The position numbers and the translations under genes are program-made. A stretch of 64,000 bases of DNA. Origin: Mycobacterium sp. E2479. GTDB lineage: Bacteria > Actinomycetota > Actinomycetes > Mycobacteriales > Mycobacteriaceae. Within the stretch, counting starts at the first letter, position 1, and each line of letters starts with the position of its first letter. Location of the stretch: positions 1 to 64,000 of the forward strand of contig NZ_LZJR01000163.1 in the NCBI RefSeq assembly GCF_001667925.1. Reading direction: 5' to 3'. The notes below the pieces were generated by a model. The model saw only the letters and a list, made by a program, of their open reading frames with translations, did not search any database and was not told where the DNA came from. Shown piece after piece: positions 51,907-60,964 of the stretch.

Positions 51907-53727
51907 ATGACACTGAATATTACCCTGCTGACGCCGGTCGCCATCTACCAGTCGGCTGATTTCCGGCTAACGGACCCAGCGGACGCTTCCCTTATACGTG
52001 ATGAGTCGGCGAAGACGGTCGTGCTGCAATACATGTCCTGGGCCGGTTTTGTGACCTACACAGGCATTGGCTCATGGGAGGGCGAGAATCTCTCAGAGAT
52101 CGTCGCTGATTGGCTGACGGGCATACCCAACCCATCAATGTCGGAGGTAGCTGCTCTCATCGAACGCGAGGGAACGCAGCTCATCACGGTATTGGAACGG
52201 CGAAACCGTACGCGTTTTCTACACACTTTTACATTGGCCGGATTCGAGGACGGTTTGGCTCGCGCTTTCGTGATATCTAATTTTGAGGACTGTTTAGGGA
52301 GAAAGCGGCCAACCGACAGTTCTCTCACAACGGCGATGCGCGAATTGGACACCGGAAGCAACGCCCTTGTCATTGTGACGGGATGCCCCAAGGCCGTGCC
52401 GAACACTGAGAAACGCATACTACGGAAGCTAGCTGTCCTAAACCCATTAGACGGCGGCCTTATTCGAACTCGAATGCAAGAGCTTAACGCTCAGGCTTCA
52501 AGATCACCTGAAAGCACGGATTTGGTGAGCGAAGACTGTGCCGTCATATCGTTTCGCTTTGACGGCTTCGGCATCCTGCAACGCAGTCAATCAACAGATG
52601 CTGGACCTAAGCATGTCCCTATTATTCTTAATGGCTTCAATCAGCATAAAATGATCGTCGACGCCATGGCTAATCTTGGCCTAGATATGTCCAATGCGCA
52701 GATGGGCAATGCGACCTTCGTTTCCACGCACGCGCCCGGACCCGCTGGTAATCTGCAATCTACGTGCAAGTTTCCCATCAAGGACACTGAATCATCCGGC
52801 GGCTACGAGATCCTAGAAATCACCGATCCGGATTTCGAGCCAATGTTCGCTTACGACATTAATGACGCCGGCAACGTCGTTGGGACGGGTCGTGACGAGC
52901 AAAAAGTTCCCTGGACGACTCAGGTTCCTTGGATAATGCAAGAGTACCAAGTCTCCCGGCTTAACTACGCGGGATCGGCCTGGGCCATCAATGACGATGG
53001 CTTGATCGTTGCCACCCCATCCAGCGATCCGAATCAGAACGCAGCACTTTACGCTAGCGGTTCAATTATTCCCCTGCCCATCATCGGACCGGATGCCGCC
53101 TCCGTTGGTGGTACTCGAATCTCAGGAACAGCAATTAATTGCGGCGGCATAGTTGCGGGTTCCGTTTGCACGCAGTCGGGCCACAATATGCGAGCGGCAG
53201 CATTTCATGCGGCGCAGCCGCCGAAGGTCCTAACAAACCTCGACGCGCCGTTCGGAACCCGCGCAGTCGATATAAACGACCATAATCAGGTGCTCGTACT
53301 AGTTAATTCCAGTCCCGGCGCGCGATCTGTCTTGTGGGATCTTGAAAACAATGCCTGGTCGTATGTTGGCGGCAGCACCGCGAACGTCACGCCAGTCGCC
53401 ATCACGAATGGTGGACTGGTCCTGGGCACCACAGCCGACGGTGCATCACGCGCCGTGATTTGCGAACAAGACGGCGAATGGCAACCGCTTGGGACAAGCA
53501 ATGGATGGTTGCCGCAGGCGCTTAACGACTTAGGCGATGTTGTTGGGCTTGTCGCTCAAGGAGGCTTGTTCCAGCCTTGGCTGAGGACCGCTGCTGGCGA
53601 AGAATTTCTACTGCCTTACGTCATGGGCCATAACACCGACCCCAAAGCCATCAATATCGCTGGCGTCATTGTGGGTACCTCGCATGCTGATCACGGCGGC
53701 CATGCCGTGATGTGGCGTCGTCCTTAG
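51907..53727 (+). CDS. Possible Ntn-hydrolase-like domain fused to HAF-repeat propeller
   Basis: 606 aa, lower GC than its surroundings. Residues about 1-210 start MTLNITLLTPVAIYQSADFRLTD and look like a proteasome-type Ntn-hydrolase fold (opening strand, SADFRL turn, TYTGIGSW strand), but no N-terminal Thr/Ser/Cys nucleophile is exposed, so activity is doubtful. From about 310 to 606 there are about seven repeats of the type A-I-N-x2-G-x-V-V-G (AYDINDAGNVVGTG, AWAINDDGLIVAT, GTAINCGGIVAGS, PQALNDLGDVVGL, PKAINIAGVIVGT), as in HAF-repeat beta-propellers. No signal peptide. The fusion is unfamiliar to me; possible roles are sensing or protein binding in an element-borne defence system. Confidence 0.6.
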   Translation: MTLNITLLTPVAIYQSADFRLTDPADASLIRDESAKTVVLQYMSWAGFVTYTGIGSWEGENLSEIVADWLTGIPNPSMSEVAALIEREGTQLITVLERRNRTRFLHTFTLAGFEDGLARAFVISNFEDCLGRKRPTDSSLTTAMRELDTGSNALVIVTGCPKAVPNTEKRILRKLAVLNPLDGGLIRTRMQELNAQASRSPESTDLVSEDCAVISFRFDGFGILQRSQSTDAGPKHVPIILNGFNQHKMIVDAMANLGLDMSNAQMGNATFVSTHAPGPAGNLQSTCKFPIKDTESSGGYEILEITDPDFEPMFAYDINDAGNVVGTGRDEQKVPWTTQVPWIMQEYQVSRLNYAGSAWAINDDGLIVATPSSDPNQNAALYASGSIIPLPIIGPDAASVGGTRISGTAINCGGIVAGSVCTQSGHNMRAAAFHAAQPPKVLTNLDAPFGTRAVDINDHNQVLVLVNSSPGARSVLWDLENNAWSYVGGSTANVTPVAITNGGLVLGTTADGASRAVICEQDGEWQPLGTSNGWLPQALNDLGDVVGLVAQGGLFQPWLRTAAGEEFLLPYVMGHNTDPKAINIAGVIVGTSHADHGGHAVMWRRP

Positions 53728-53760
53728 CGGGCCGCTCTTCGATGTGATGGTCGGGCCCGC
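53727..53760. terminator. Hairpin after the HAF-repeat gene
   Basis: GCGGGCC (53727-53733) and GGCCCGC (53754-53760) pair perfectly with a 20-base loop, beginning at the last base of the stop codon. There is no T-run behind it, so it would be a mycobacterial-type or weak terminator. Confidence 0.4.
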
Positions 53761-53970
53761 GTCTCAGAACTTGCCAACTCCGTCCTCCAGGCCTGTGCGG
53801 ACAGGGGACGGCCGCGTCTGTAGGACGTTCGCTATCCGCCTCACTCGCGCGTCGTCGTCTCGCTGTCGCTCGACGCCACCGCATGGAAAGGGGGTTGCCA
53901 CGAGGGAGTATCCGGATCATCGGACTCACTCGCGGCATCCACCTGACGAATCTCGCTGGCTACGTTAGCG

Positions 53971-55401
53971 TTATGACGCCTCCACCAGTACGCACTTGCA
54001 GCACAGGCCGTCGTCGAGCGGCCAGTACCCGCACTGGCTACATACTTCTGCCGAGTATTCCTTCACCGTGCAGAAGTCGCACAGGCCCGGATGAATGCGG
54101 CCGGGCGCGCGTCCGCACCGGCTGCAGAGCGGTCGCCCGCTTTCGTGAGCCCCCAAGTAAGTCACAGCGGCAACCTCGAGCATGCGGGCACCTTCTTCGA
54201 CCGTGTCGGCAGTAACCGGAGTAACCGGAGATTCTTCGTCGGGCGGCAGCTCCGACTCACAGTTCCCAGCCGGATCGCCATCGTGGCCGATCAATCCGTC
54301 GACATAGCGTTTCCATACATCGGTGAACTGCGCCCGCGAATATCCCTTGAACACCTTCCCGCAATCGCGCTGGGACTTGCTGCTGATCCCGTATTTCCGT
54401 AACTGCGTGGCCAGGCTGCGGTCGTCAAGAGGTTCCCCGCGTCGGAAGGTCTTCCATGGCGATTCCGAAACGTTCACGAGCGCGTTAATAAGCTCAACAG
54501 TCATTAGCTTGTCGCTACGGCTGTTATTGAACACTTTCTTGATGTCGCATAGCAGATGTACTCCGATGCTGGGCTCCCGGCGCCGGGATGCGGTTACAAG
54601 GGTTACAGCGGTTACGCGGGCGGCATCCGCCCACCGCTCTCCAGCCAAGTCCGCAACAGCCAGTAGTGCTTCCCATACGTCGGCATCTCGGTCATCGACG
54701 CCGTCGGGCATTGCCGGCCAGAAGTCACCGACCAGTGCTTCACGCGCCGCGGTCGACCACTCATCTAGCCGCGCATGGAGTTTCGCTGCTTCGGAGCCGA
54801 CCACGCGCAATCGCCATGCCTGCACAACCTCGTCGGCTGCGCGCTTGCGCATCCGTATGACCAGGCTGCGCGACATGATGGTGTCAGGAAGATCATCCAA
54901 ACCGGCAAGCGCGACAGCGCAGTACGCCGGCAGCTCCTCGGTAATGATCTGGTCGCCCCGGACCGCACACCGACCGGCCGTCGCTCCTTTGCGGTGGCCA
55001 GCATTGATCATTCCGCGAATCTCCTCGTTTCCTTTAGCTTTCGGCCCGAAAATCGTGTCGATTTCATCGTAGAGGATCGTAGGAAGCCCGGCCGGGTCAC
55101 TGACCTTGCGGAACAGGTAAGCCGACGAGGTGTTGACCGCGTGCACCGGGCGCGGAACTAACGGCTCCATCACTTCCAGTGCGCGAGACTTACCGCTGCC
55201 GGGCTCCGGCGATAAAAACGCGATCCGCGGTGTGCAATCCCAGCAATCCATCAGCCAGGCATGGGCGATGAACAGAACGTGAGCACGACGCTCGTGGCAG
55301 GAGGGATAGACAACGAATCGCGAAACAAACTCCTCGATGTCGTCGAGTAGGCCACAGGTCTGAACATCAAGGGCTTCAACATCATTCATTTTGAATGCCA
55401 T
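53971..55401 (-). CDS. DUF3631 ATPase with C-terminal zinc-ribbon pairs (element replication)
   Basis: About 476 aa from ATG 55401; a longer frame to 55524 would overlap the next gene. The Walker A motif SPEPGSGKS (about 60-68) and Walker B-like TILYDEID define a DUF3631-type P-loop ATPase, a family found in mycobacterial prophages and integrated elements, probably for replication or primase-helicase work. The C-terminal about 60 residues have C-x2-C...C-x2-C sets (CSRCGRAPG..LCDFC, CSQCGYWPL..LCCKC), i.e. two zinc-ribbon-like knuckles. It lies downstream of integrase and excisionase on the same strand. Confidence 0.75.
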   Translation of the reverse strand: MAFKMNDVEALDVQTCGLLDDIEEFVSRFVVYPSCHERRAHVLFIAHAWLMDCWDCTPRIAFLSPEPGSGKSRALEVMEPLVPRPVHAVNTSSAYLFRKVSDPAGLPTILYDEIDTIFGPKAKGNEEIRGMINAGHRKGATAGRCAVRGDQIITEELPAYCAVALAGLDDLPDTIMSRSLVIRMRKRAADEVVQAWRLRVVGSEAAKLHARLDEWSTAAREALVGDFWPAMPDGVDDRDADVWEALLAVADLAGERWADAARVTAVTLVTASRRREPSIGVHLLCDIKKVFNNSRSDKLMTVELINALVNVSESPWKTFRRGEPLDDRSLATQLRKYGISSKSQRDCGKVFKGYSRAQFTDVWKRYVDGLIGHDGDPAGNCESELPPDEESPVTPVTADTVEEGARMLEVAAVTYLGAHESGRPLCSRCGRAPGRIHPGLCDFCTVKEYSAEVCSQCGYWPLDDGLCCKCVLVEAS

Positions 55402-55462
55402 TCTTCTCTTTCGTGTTACAAGTTGTGGAACGGGTGGCCACGGTCGACCACCCCCCGTTCCG

Positions 55463-55714
55463 TTACAGTGCGGCCACTCCGCAGGACCAGGTGTCGCTCT
55501 CGCCGGCAGCGTCTCGAAGCGCATCGGCGAGGCGATTAGCCTGTACGGCGGTCAGCGGTACCACCTTGACTAAGATTCCCTGCTCTAGGGAGGCGTCGTC
55601 GTCGGGTAGTGCGCTGATGCCGAAGGTGACAAGCCCGACTTTGTCGCAGCAGGGGACGCCCCATAAGACCGCTACAGCGTCGTGGTCGGTGATACAGCTG
55701 TCGATAGTGGTCAC
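55463..55714 (-). CDS. Small element protein of unknown function, 83 aa
   Basis: Starts at GTG 55714 with AGGACAAAAG just before it and a TATAAC -10-like sequence about 30 bases upstream. The protein (GVPCCDKVGLVTFGISALPDDD..ANRLADALRDAAGES) is acidic and has no known motif apart from a CC pair. It lies between excisionase and the DUF3631 gene. A role in element control is possible, with no direct support. Confidence 0.5.
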   Translation of the reverse strand: MTTIDSCITDHDAVAVLWGVPCCDKVGLVTFGISALPDDDASLEQGILVKVVPLTAVQANRLADALRDAAGESDTWSCGVAAL

Positions 55715-55766
55715 CTTTTGTCCTCGTTATTCGTTATAGTCCATTGATTCCGTTAAGTTATTTCGG

Positions 55767-55787
55767 CGAGGGGTCTGAGTGCCCTCG
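55767..55787 (-). terminator. Hairpin downstream of the excisionase gene
   Basis: CGAGGG (55767-55772) and CCCTCG (55782-55787) pair perfectly with a 9-base loop, just beyond the excisionase stop at 55798 in the direction of transcription. The bases after it on the minus strand are AT-rich, which fits a weak intrinsic terminator. Confidence 0.4.
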
Positions 55788-55797
55788 TCGACATCAC

Positions 55798-56004
55798 CTA
55801 GACCGCACCGACATCGAATGCGGATTCGATCCACGCCTCCACATCAACGCGGCGATAGATCACGCGTTTTCCTAGCTTTCCCCACTTCGGCCCTCGCCCA
55901 ACGGCTTTCAGCCACCGGATCGTTGCGACCGGCTTGCGCGCCAGAGCGGCGACTTCGTCGGTGTAGAGAATGTCCGAATTCGATGGTTCGGCGATTTTTT
56001 GCAT
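55798..56004 (-). CDS. Excisionase / MerR-like helix-turn-helix protein
   Basis: 68 aa. The sequence LYTDEVAALARKPVATIRWLKAVGRGPKWGKLGKRVIYRRVDVEAWI is a typical excisionase/AlpA-like winged helix: TDEVA..-x-R-W recognition helix, then Y-R-x2-DVEAWI. It would direct the integrase towards excision and may control its own promoter. It lies 229 bases beyond the end of the integrase gene on the same strand. Confidence 0.8.
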   Translation of the reverse strand: MQKIAEPSNSDILYTDEVAALARKPVATIRWLKAVGRGPKWGKLGKRVIYRRVDVEAWIESAFDVGAV

Positions 56005-56232
56005 GACCGATTAACCCTCCAATAGATGCGAATGCTCCGCGAGCTAAAGTCGACACTGACCATGGCCGCGATGGAGGACCCCCCACGCTAAGTCCTTGAT
56101 ACCGGGTCTGTCGTGGGACTCCGTTAGAAGCGCCCGGCTGTTACTGGTTACGCTACCCCTGGGGTGTGACAACGCGCTGGAACAAAACGACTTGCGCCCG
56201 TAATGTCGTTCCCTGAAATCCGCTGGTGGCAG

Positions 56233-57501
56233 CTACTTATTTGCGCCCCGGACGGCCTTCTCCGTCGCGGCGGCCAGGTCAGTGAAGTCGTCGGGAAGCA
56301 TATGGCTGTACACGTTCATGGTGGTGGTGACGTTCCGGTGACCCAGGAGCTTCGACACCGTCACGACCGAGGCACCCGATGCCAATGCCAGCGATCCTGC
56401 GGTGTGCCGCAGCGTCTTTGGAGAGATTCCCGACAGCCCCACCAGGTTAGCAGCCTGGTCAAACCGCCACCGGAACCAGTCGAGTGGCGTTGGCCCTCCG
56501 TCGCGGTACGGAAACACATAGTCGAACGGGTCACGGCCCCGGGTGACTTCGGCCAATGCATCGACCAATGTCTGAGTGAGAATCGGGACCGTACGTGTCT
56601 GGTGAGTCTTGGTCGTGCCTTCTACGTGCCCGTTGCCCCTTACGTATGTGACTGAGCGAGATACTTTGATCCGCCGGCGCTGCAAATCCACATCGCCCAC
56701 CTGCAAGGCTGCTAGTTCGCCGTAGCGCATTCCGCCGTAAGCGAGCAGATAGACCATCGTCTGGATATCCTGGCGAGCTTCGGCGAGCTGGCGCACTTGC
56801 TCATGGGTAAGCGCCTTGTCTTCACGAGAAGCTTTGCGGGGTAGGTGCACATCGTCAGCCGGGTTAACTGCGATGTACCTTGCCCGAACGGCAAACCGAA
56901 GGACTTGGTCAACCACTTGGAATGCTTGGATAGTGCGGGCCGGTGATAAGCCCTTGGCGCTGCTGTCGTTATCGTCGGCCACCTTGACCGGTCGGCTGCG
57001 GGCGCCCGGGTCGGTGGCGAGCCAAGTAACCCATGCCTGAATTCCGGCGTGATCAATGTCGCGAAGCTTGACCTCGCCCCACTTGGGTAACACCACGACA
57101 TCGAGCAAGCCGCGGTAGCCGGCGACGGTTTTGGGCTTAAGTGTGGTCCTGGACGCAAACCATTGGTCGGCCACGGTACGAAACGTCACCGCCGCCCGTC
57201 TCGGATCGGCATAGGTGCCTGTGGTGAGCGCCGCCGTCACCGTGGCGAGGTGGTCTTGAGCTTGCGCCTTGCGGTCGAACGACTTGCCGCGTTCGTTTCC
57301 GTCGTGGTCCACCCACCGGGCGAGCCAACGCTTCCCGTGCCCGTGGCGAGCTGTGGTGACCAGGATGCCTGGCTTGCCGTGTTTCGTGTCGGTGCACCAT
57401 GTCCCTGGACCCTGCTCGTCGGCGGGCCATGGCACCTGCTCCTCCCGGCGCGCTGGCCGGTGCCAGCGATCTTCTACGCCTGCCCGGATGCTGCGTTTCA
57501 C
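56233..57501 (-). CDS. Tyrosine recombinase (integrase), tRNA-adjacent
   Basis: 422 aa. An N-terminal AP2-like arm-binding part (KRWLARWVDHDGNERGKSFDRK, about 55-77) is followed by the SAM-like core-binding domain (about 105-215) and the catalytic domain. Catalytic residues visible: R in GGMRYGELAAL, K in TTKTHQTRTVPI, R in PKTLRHTAGS, H in LLGHRNV and Y in NVYSH. In the HxxR box the usual first histidine is replaced by lysine (K-T-L-R). The gene starts only 100 bases from the tRNA and reads away from it. It catalyses site-specific insertion at the tRNA 3' end. Confidence 0.9.
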   Translation of the reverse strand: MKRSIRAGVEDRWHRPARREEQVPWPADEQGPGTWCTDTKHGKPGILVTTARHGHGKRWLARWVDHDGNERGKSFDRKAQAQDHLATVTAALTTGTYADPRRAAVTFRTVADQWFASRTTLKPKTVAGYRGLLDVVVLPKWGEVKLRDIDHAGIQAWVTWLATDPGARSRPVKVADDNDSSAKGLSPARTIQAFQVVDQVLRFAVRARYIAVNPADDVHLPRKASREDKALTHEQVRQLAEARQDIQTMVYLLAYGGMRYGELAALQVGDVDLQRRRIKVSRSVTYVRGNGHVEGTTKTHQTRTVPILTQTLVDALAEVTRGRDPFDYVFPYRDGGPTPLDWFRWRFDQAANLVGLSGISPKTLRHTAGSLALASGASVVTVSKLLGHRNVTTTMNVYSHMLPDDFTDLAAATEKAVRGANK

Positions 57502-57601
57502 GCGGCGAGAGCTTACACTCTCTGCGGACTATCTGCGGACCGACCCATCTAGCTAAGTTGATCGATGGACTGGATATAACGGTTGAAGTGCACATTGAGT
57601 G

Positions 57602-57675
57602 TGGGGCGGGCGGGGCTCGAACCCGCGACCAACGGATTATGAGTCCGCGGCTCTAACCAACTGAGCTACCGCCCC
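57602..57675 (-). tRNA. tRNA with CAT anticodon (Met, or Ile2)
   Basis: 74 bases. Acceptor arms GGGGCGG/CCGCCCC, D-arm GCTC..GAGC, anticodon stem GCGGA/TCCGT with loop CTCATAA, T-arm GCGGG-TTCGAGC-CCCGC, discriminator A; no CCA is encoded. Anticodon CAT gives elongator Met or, if lysidine-modified, Ile; sequence alone does not settle it. Its 3' end faces the integrase and is the probable attachment site, and the gene remains complete. Confidence 0.93.
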
Positions 57676-57874
57676 CGACGGAGTAGTTCCGTAGGAAACG
57701 GTACCAAGCCCAAACAAGTAGGGCCGTGCAACCTGCTGACGCTGTCGACAGGCCGTGCCGACTGGGGATTCGAGTTAGCGGATGTCCGCAACCAAAACGC
57801 CGGAGGGCTAAGTCCTCACGGCCGTTTGTGTCCCGGTAGACGAATACCGTTGCGCCACAGCGGTGCTGGGCCGC

Positions 57875-58300
57875 TTAAGACTGGGTCGCCCAACTGGCTT
57901 TCGCGGCTTGGTCCTTGATCTTGGGAATCACTTCGGGCGCGTATACATAGATGGCCGATTCGACCTCCCACTCCGCCTGCGCCTGGGTCAAGGGAGTGGT
58001 GCGGGTAATCATGTTGACCAGCTCTTGCCCCTCGCCGAACGGATTGGGGTTGGCCCGCACCTGATCGGCGAACCAACGACCCTCGGCGGCCTCATGGCAA
58101 TCGGTGTACTCGGCAGTGTGGACCATCTTGTTTTGCGCGAGCAGGTTGACGTATTGCTCGTCGGCCGGAGTCAAATTGCAGGCAGCCGAGGCTAGCGGAG
58201 CGGAAAGCACGGCACCGCCGAACATCGAGGCGCCCAGCGCGACGCCGGCAGCCCACACCGAAGCCACTCGAACGCGCGAACGTGTGCGGATGCTTGTCAT
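57875..58300 (-). CDS. Secreted DUF732-family protein
   Basis: 141 aa from ATG 58300 with AGGGAGG upstream. The signal peptide (RTRSRVRVASVWAAGVALGASMFGG, cleavage near ASA-A at about 39-40) is followed by a mature domain with two cysteines (AACNLTPADEQYV, TDCHEA) and GQELVNMI..TPLTQAQAEWEVESAI, all typical of the mycobacterial DUF732 family. Small secreted helical protein of unknown function. First gene of the conserved chromosome right of the tRNA. Confidence 0.82.
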   Translation of the reverse strand: MTSIRTRSRVRVASVWAAGVALGASMFGGAVLSAPLASAACNLTPADEQYVNLLAQNKMVHTAEYTDCHEAAEGRWFADQVRANPNPFGEGQELVNMITRTTPLTQAQAEWEVESAIYVYAPEVIPKIKDQAAKASWATQS

Positions 58301-58661
58301 TTCGAACCTCCCTCTGCGCGGGAACGCAGTCGTTCCGACGCAACCCCAGCTAGAAATTCCGTAAACCGTTGAAACGGAGAGCTTTCCGGACCGCAGGCCA
58401 ATGACGCACGATCCATGGCCATCCGGCTCGGGCCACGTTGCCGTCTTGTCACTTCTCGGTGTCGCATCAGTGTCGTCGAACGGGCTAAAAGTAGCGAATG
58501 ACTCCCGCACACAGCGGAAACGCACACTTGCGTGTCAGTGTACGAATGGTTAACATTTCGTGCCCTCGGCCAAGCGCTGCGACCGGCTGCTGGTTGAGGT
58601 CAGCGCGCCGAGGGCTCAAGGCTCGTACAGCTGGGCGCCACTCAAGCGTCGTCCGCAAACG
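58301..58661. other. Intergenic region, 361 bases
   Basis: Contains the ribosome-binding site and probably the promoter of the DUF732 gene on the minus strand. No other gene, repeat or palindrome is recognised. Confidence 0.5.
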
Positions 58662-59519
58662 TCAGCTGAATACAGTCTGGCCGTCGGCGTCGATCAGGTA
58701 CCGCTGCGTGCCATGCTCGACGCGCGGCGCATCGGCGCCCAATGACACCGCGACTTTGTTGCTGGCGTTCCGCATGATGTCGAAGGTGAGCTCCACGGCC
58801 TCGGACTCGGAGAACCGGGAGCGCACCTGGGCGACATCGTCGGCGACGAGGTGCGCAGGGGTCCAAATTAATGCATCGGCATAGCGCAGCGCTGCTTTAG
58901 CGCGGTCGTCGAGCAAACTCGACGACGCGAAGCGTTCGATCTCCGCGTACAGCGTTTCCGAACCGCCGGCATCGAGTGCGCCGCCCTCGCGTAGCGAGTT
59001 GCACAACCGGCAATTGTGCTGCGCCGCCCCGCGCAGCCGTACCAGTTCGGAGGTGATGGGGTCGAGCGCACGCATTCGCGCCACCGCGATTAAAAAGTCG
59101 TTGAAGACCAGATCCGACGGGTCGGTGGTGTGATCCCAGGTGATCGGTTGGGCGACCCAGCCCAGATACTGCGCGCCGACGCCGAGGGCTTCCAGCCCGG
59201 CCCGCACCCGGGGAATGAAGTCGGCGATATATATCTGCACGACGACGTCAAAGGTGCTGTCCCCCAGCTGCTTCCACAACCGCGACCGCTGCTGGGCGGT
59301 GACCGACGACACGTCCGCGCTGAATTGCTCGGCGAACTCGGCGACGGCGACCTCGGCTTCCGATTCCGGCTGGCCCACCTCGACGCTCGCGGGCAGCGGC
59401 GGCAGCGACATCGTCTGTGCGCATACCCGCCGTACCAACGCCGCCACGCGACCGTCGCCCGGGCATAACGACACCAACCGGGTGAGCTGGTCTTTTCGAA
59501 CAGAAACCGGTGCCGCCAT
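58662..59519 (-). CDS. AhpD-like / carboxymuconolactone-decarboxylase-fold protein
   Basis: 285 aa. The redox motif H-N-C-R-L-C (in RLRGAAQHNCRLCNSLR, about 170-186) is the AhpD-type CxxC with the preceding histidine. The rest is all-helical. Members reduce peroxides or serve as thiol relay proteins. It corresponds by position and memory to Rv2313c of M. tuberculosis. It ends the minus-strand run tldD-pmbA-this gene. Confidence 0.8.
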   Translation of the reverse strand: MAAPVSVRKDQLTRLVSLCPGDGRVAALVRRVCAQTMSLPPLPASVEVGQPESEAEVAVAEFAEQFSADVSSVTAQQRSRLWKQLGDSTFDVVVQIYIADFIPRVRAGLEALGVGAQYLGWVAQPITWDHTTDPSDLVFNDFLIAVARMRALDPITSELVRLRGAAQHNCRLCNSLREGGALDAGGSETLYAEIERFASSSLLDDRAKAALRYADALIWTPAHLVADDVAQVRSRFSESEAVELTFDIMRNASNKVAVSLGADAPRVEHGTQRYLIDADGQTVFS

Positions 59520-59559
59520 TCGTCACACGCTAGAACGCGCGGTGCCCGGCTGCAATGAA

Positions 59560-60933
59560 TTACTGGGCCTGGCTCACCGATGACATGTGGAAGTCGGGGA
59601 TCCGCAGCGACGGCATGGCGGCGCGGGTGGCCCAATCGCCCCACTCGCGCGGCAGGGTCTTCTCGCTGACGCCGGCCTGGGTGGCCCGTCGCAGCAGGTC
59701 CAGCGGACTCTCGTTGAACCGGAAGTTGTTGACCGCGGCGGTCACCTTGCCGTCCTCGATGAGGTAGACACCGTCGCGGGTCAGCCCGGTGAATAACAGT
59801 GTGGTGGGGTCGACGACGCGGATGTACCACAGTGTGGTCAGCAGCAGGCCGCGCTCGGTGGTTGCGATCATCTCGTCCTGGCTGGCCGTTCCGCCGGTCA
59901 TCACCAGGTTGTCGGCGGCCACCGCGACCTCGGCGTCGTATTTGGCGGCCGTGGCCCGCGGATAGGCCAGCGCGTTGATCACCCCCTCGCGGATCCAGTC
60001 CACGTGCTTGATCTCCGCGCCGTTATCGAACACCGACACCGTCTCCGAGGAGCTGCTGACCGCGACGAACGGCGTGCAGACCAGGCCCGGCGCCATCGGA
60101 TCGGAGAAGAGCGTCAGCGACAGGTCGGTGAGCCGCTCCCCCACCCGGGTTCCGCCGCCGGGCGCCGAGAACGCGGTCCGGCCCTCCTGGGCCCCGCGGC
60201 CGGCCATCGACCAGGCCATGTAGATCATCATGTCGGCCACGGTGGACGGCGGCATGATCGTCTCGTAACGACCCGCCGGCAACTCGACATTGCGCTGTGC
60301 CCAGCCCAGCCGCGTCGAGAGCTGCTCGAGCAGCGAATCGATTGGCACATCGACGAAGTCGGGTGTGCCGACACCCGCCCAGGCGCTGGCGTCGCCGCGT
60401 TTGGCGTTGATCTCCACCGCGCCGGTGGGCTGGGTGAAACGTCGGCGCACTCCGGTCGACGAAGCCAGGAACGTTGTCGTAACACTATGGTGGGCAAAGC
60501 CGTACAGCCGGTCCTCGTCGCGGAACGCACGGCTCAGCGAGTCGGCGACATCGGAGAAAACCAGGGGTCCGGTGCCGGGTACCGGCGCGTCCCAATCGAC
60601 CGGCACACCGGTGTCGGCAAGCAGCGGCGCGGCATCGCCGGCCTCGGGCGCCGCGCCGGCCGCCTCCTGCTACGCCGCCACCAGCCCGGGCAGCACCCGC
60701 GGATCGGCCTCGGCGGACACGATCGTGCCAATGCGCGCGCTGGAGCCGCGACGCACCACCGATATCACCGTGACGCTGCGGCTCACCGAAACCCCGTTGG
60801 TGGTCATCGAATTGCCTGCCCAACGCAGCGTGGCCTCGACCTTGTCGGTAACCAGCACCATGGTCTCGTCGGCTCGGCCGAGCTTGACCGCCTCATCGAG
60901 CACGATGTTGACGACATGCTGCGCAGTAATCAT
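59560..60933 (-). pseudogene. PmbA/TldE-like protease subunit with an in-frame amber codon
   Basis: The frame from ATG 60933 (ITAQHVVNIVLDEAVKLGRADETMVLV...ADPRVLPGLVAA) reads to a TAG at 60670-60672, then continues in the same frame (QEAAGAAPEAGDAAPLLADTG, PVDWDAPVPGTGP...) to the stop at 59560. Together this is about 457 codons, the length I recall for Rv2314c. PmbA-type proteins pair with TldD to form a peptidase that processes peptides. Without suppression only the first 87 residues would be made; a GTG restart at 60606 would lack the N-terminal domain. Either a genuine nonsense mutation or a sequencing error. Confidence 0.82.
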
Positions 60934-60964
60934 CGGCGCCGCTCCGCATCGCCTCCGGCGTGGA

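Larger units (their letters stand above)
51000..57601. mobile_element. Integrated element at a tRNA gene (left end uncertain)
   Basis: The set integrase, excisionase, DUF3631 ATPase and unrelated cargo lies directly beside the 3' end of a tRNA gene, the classic site for tyrosine-integrase elements. Genes 53971-57501 are all on the minus strand, the cargo on the plus strand. The cargo at 51.9-53.7 kb is visibly lower in GC (a sample line at 52201 is 50 percent) than the flanks. I found no second copy of the tRNA end, so the left limit near 51 kb is a guess and could be outside the window. No capsid, portal or terminase genes are seen, so this is a satellite-like or decayed element. Confidence 0.6.
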
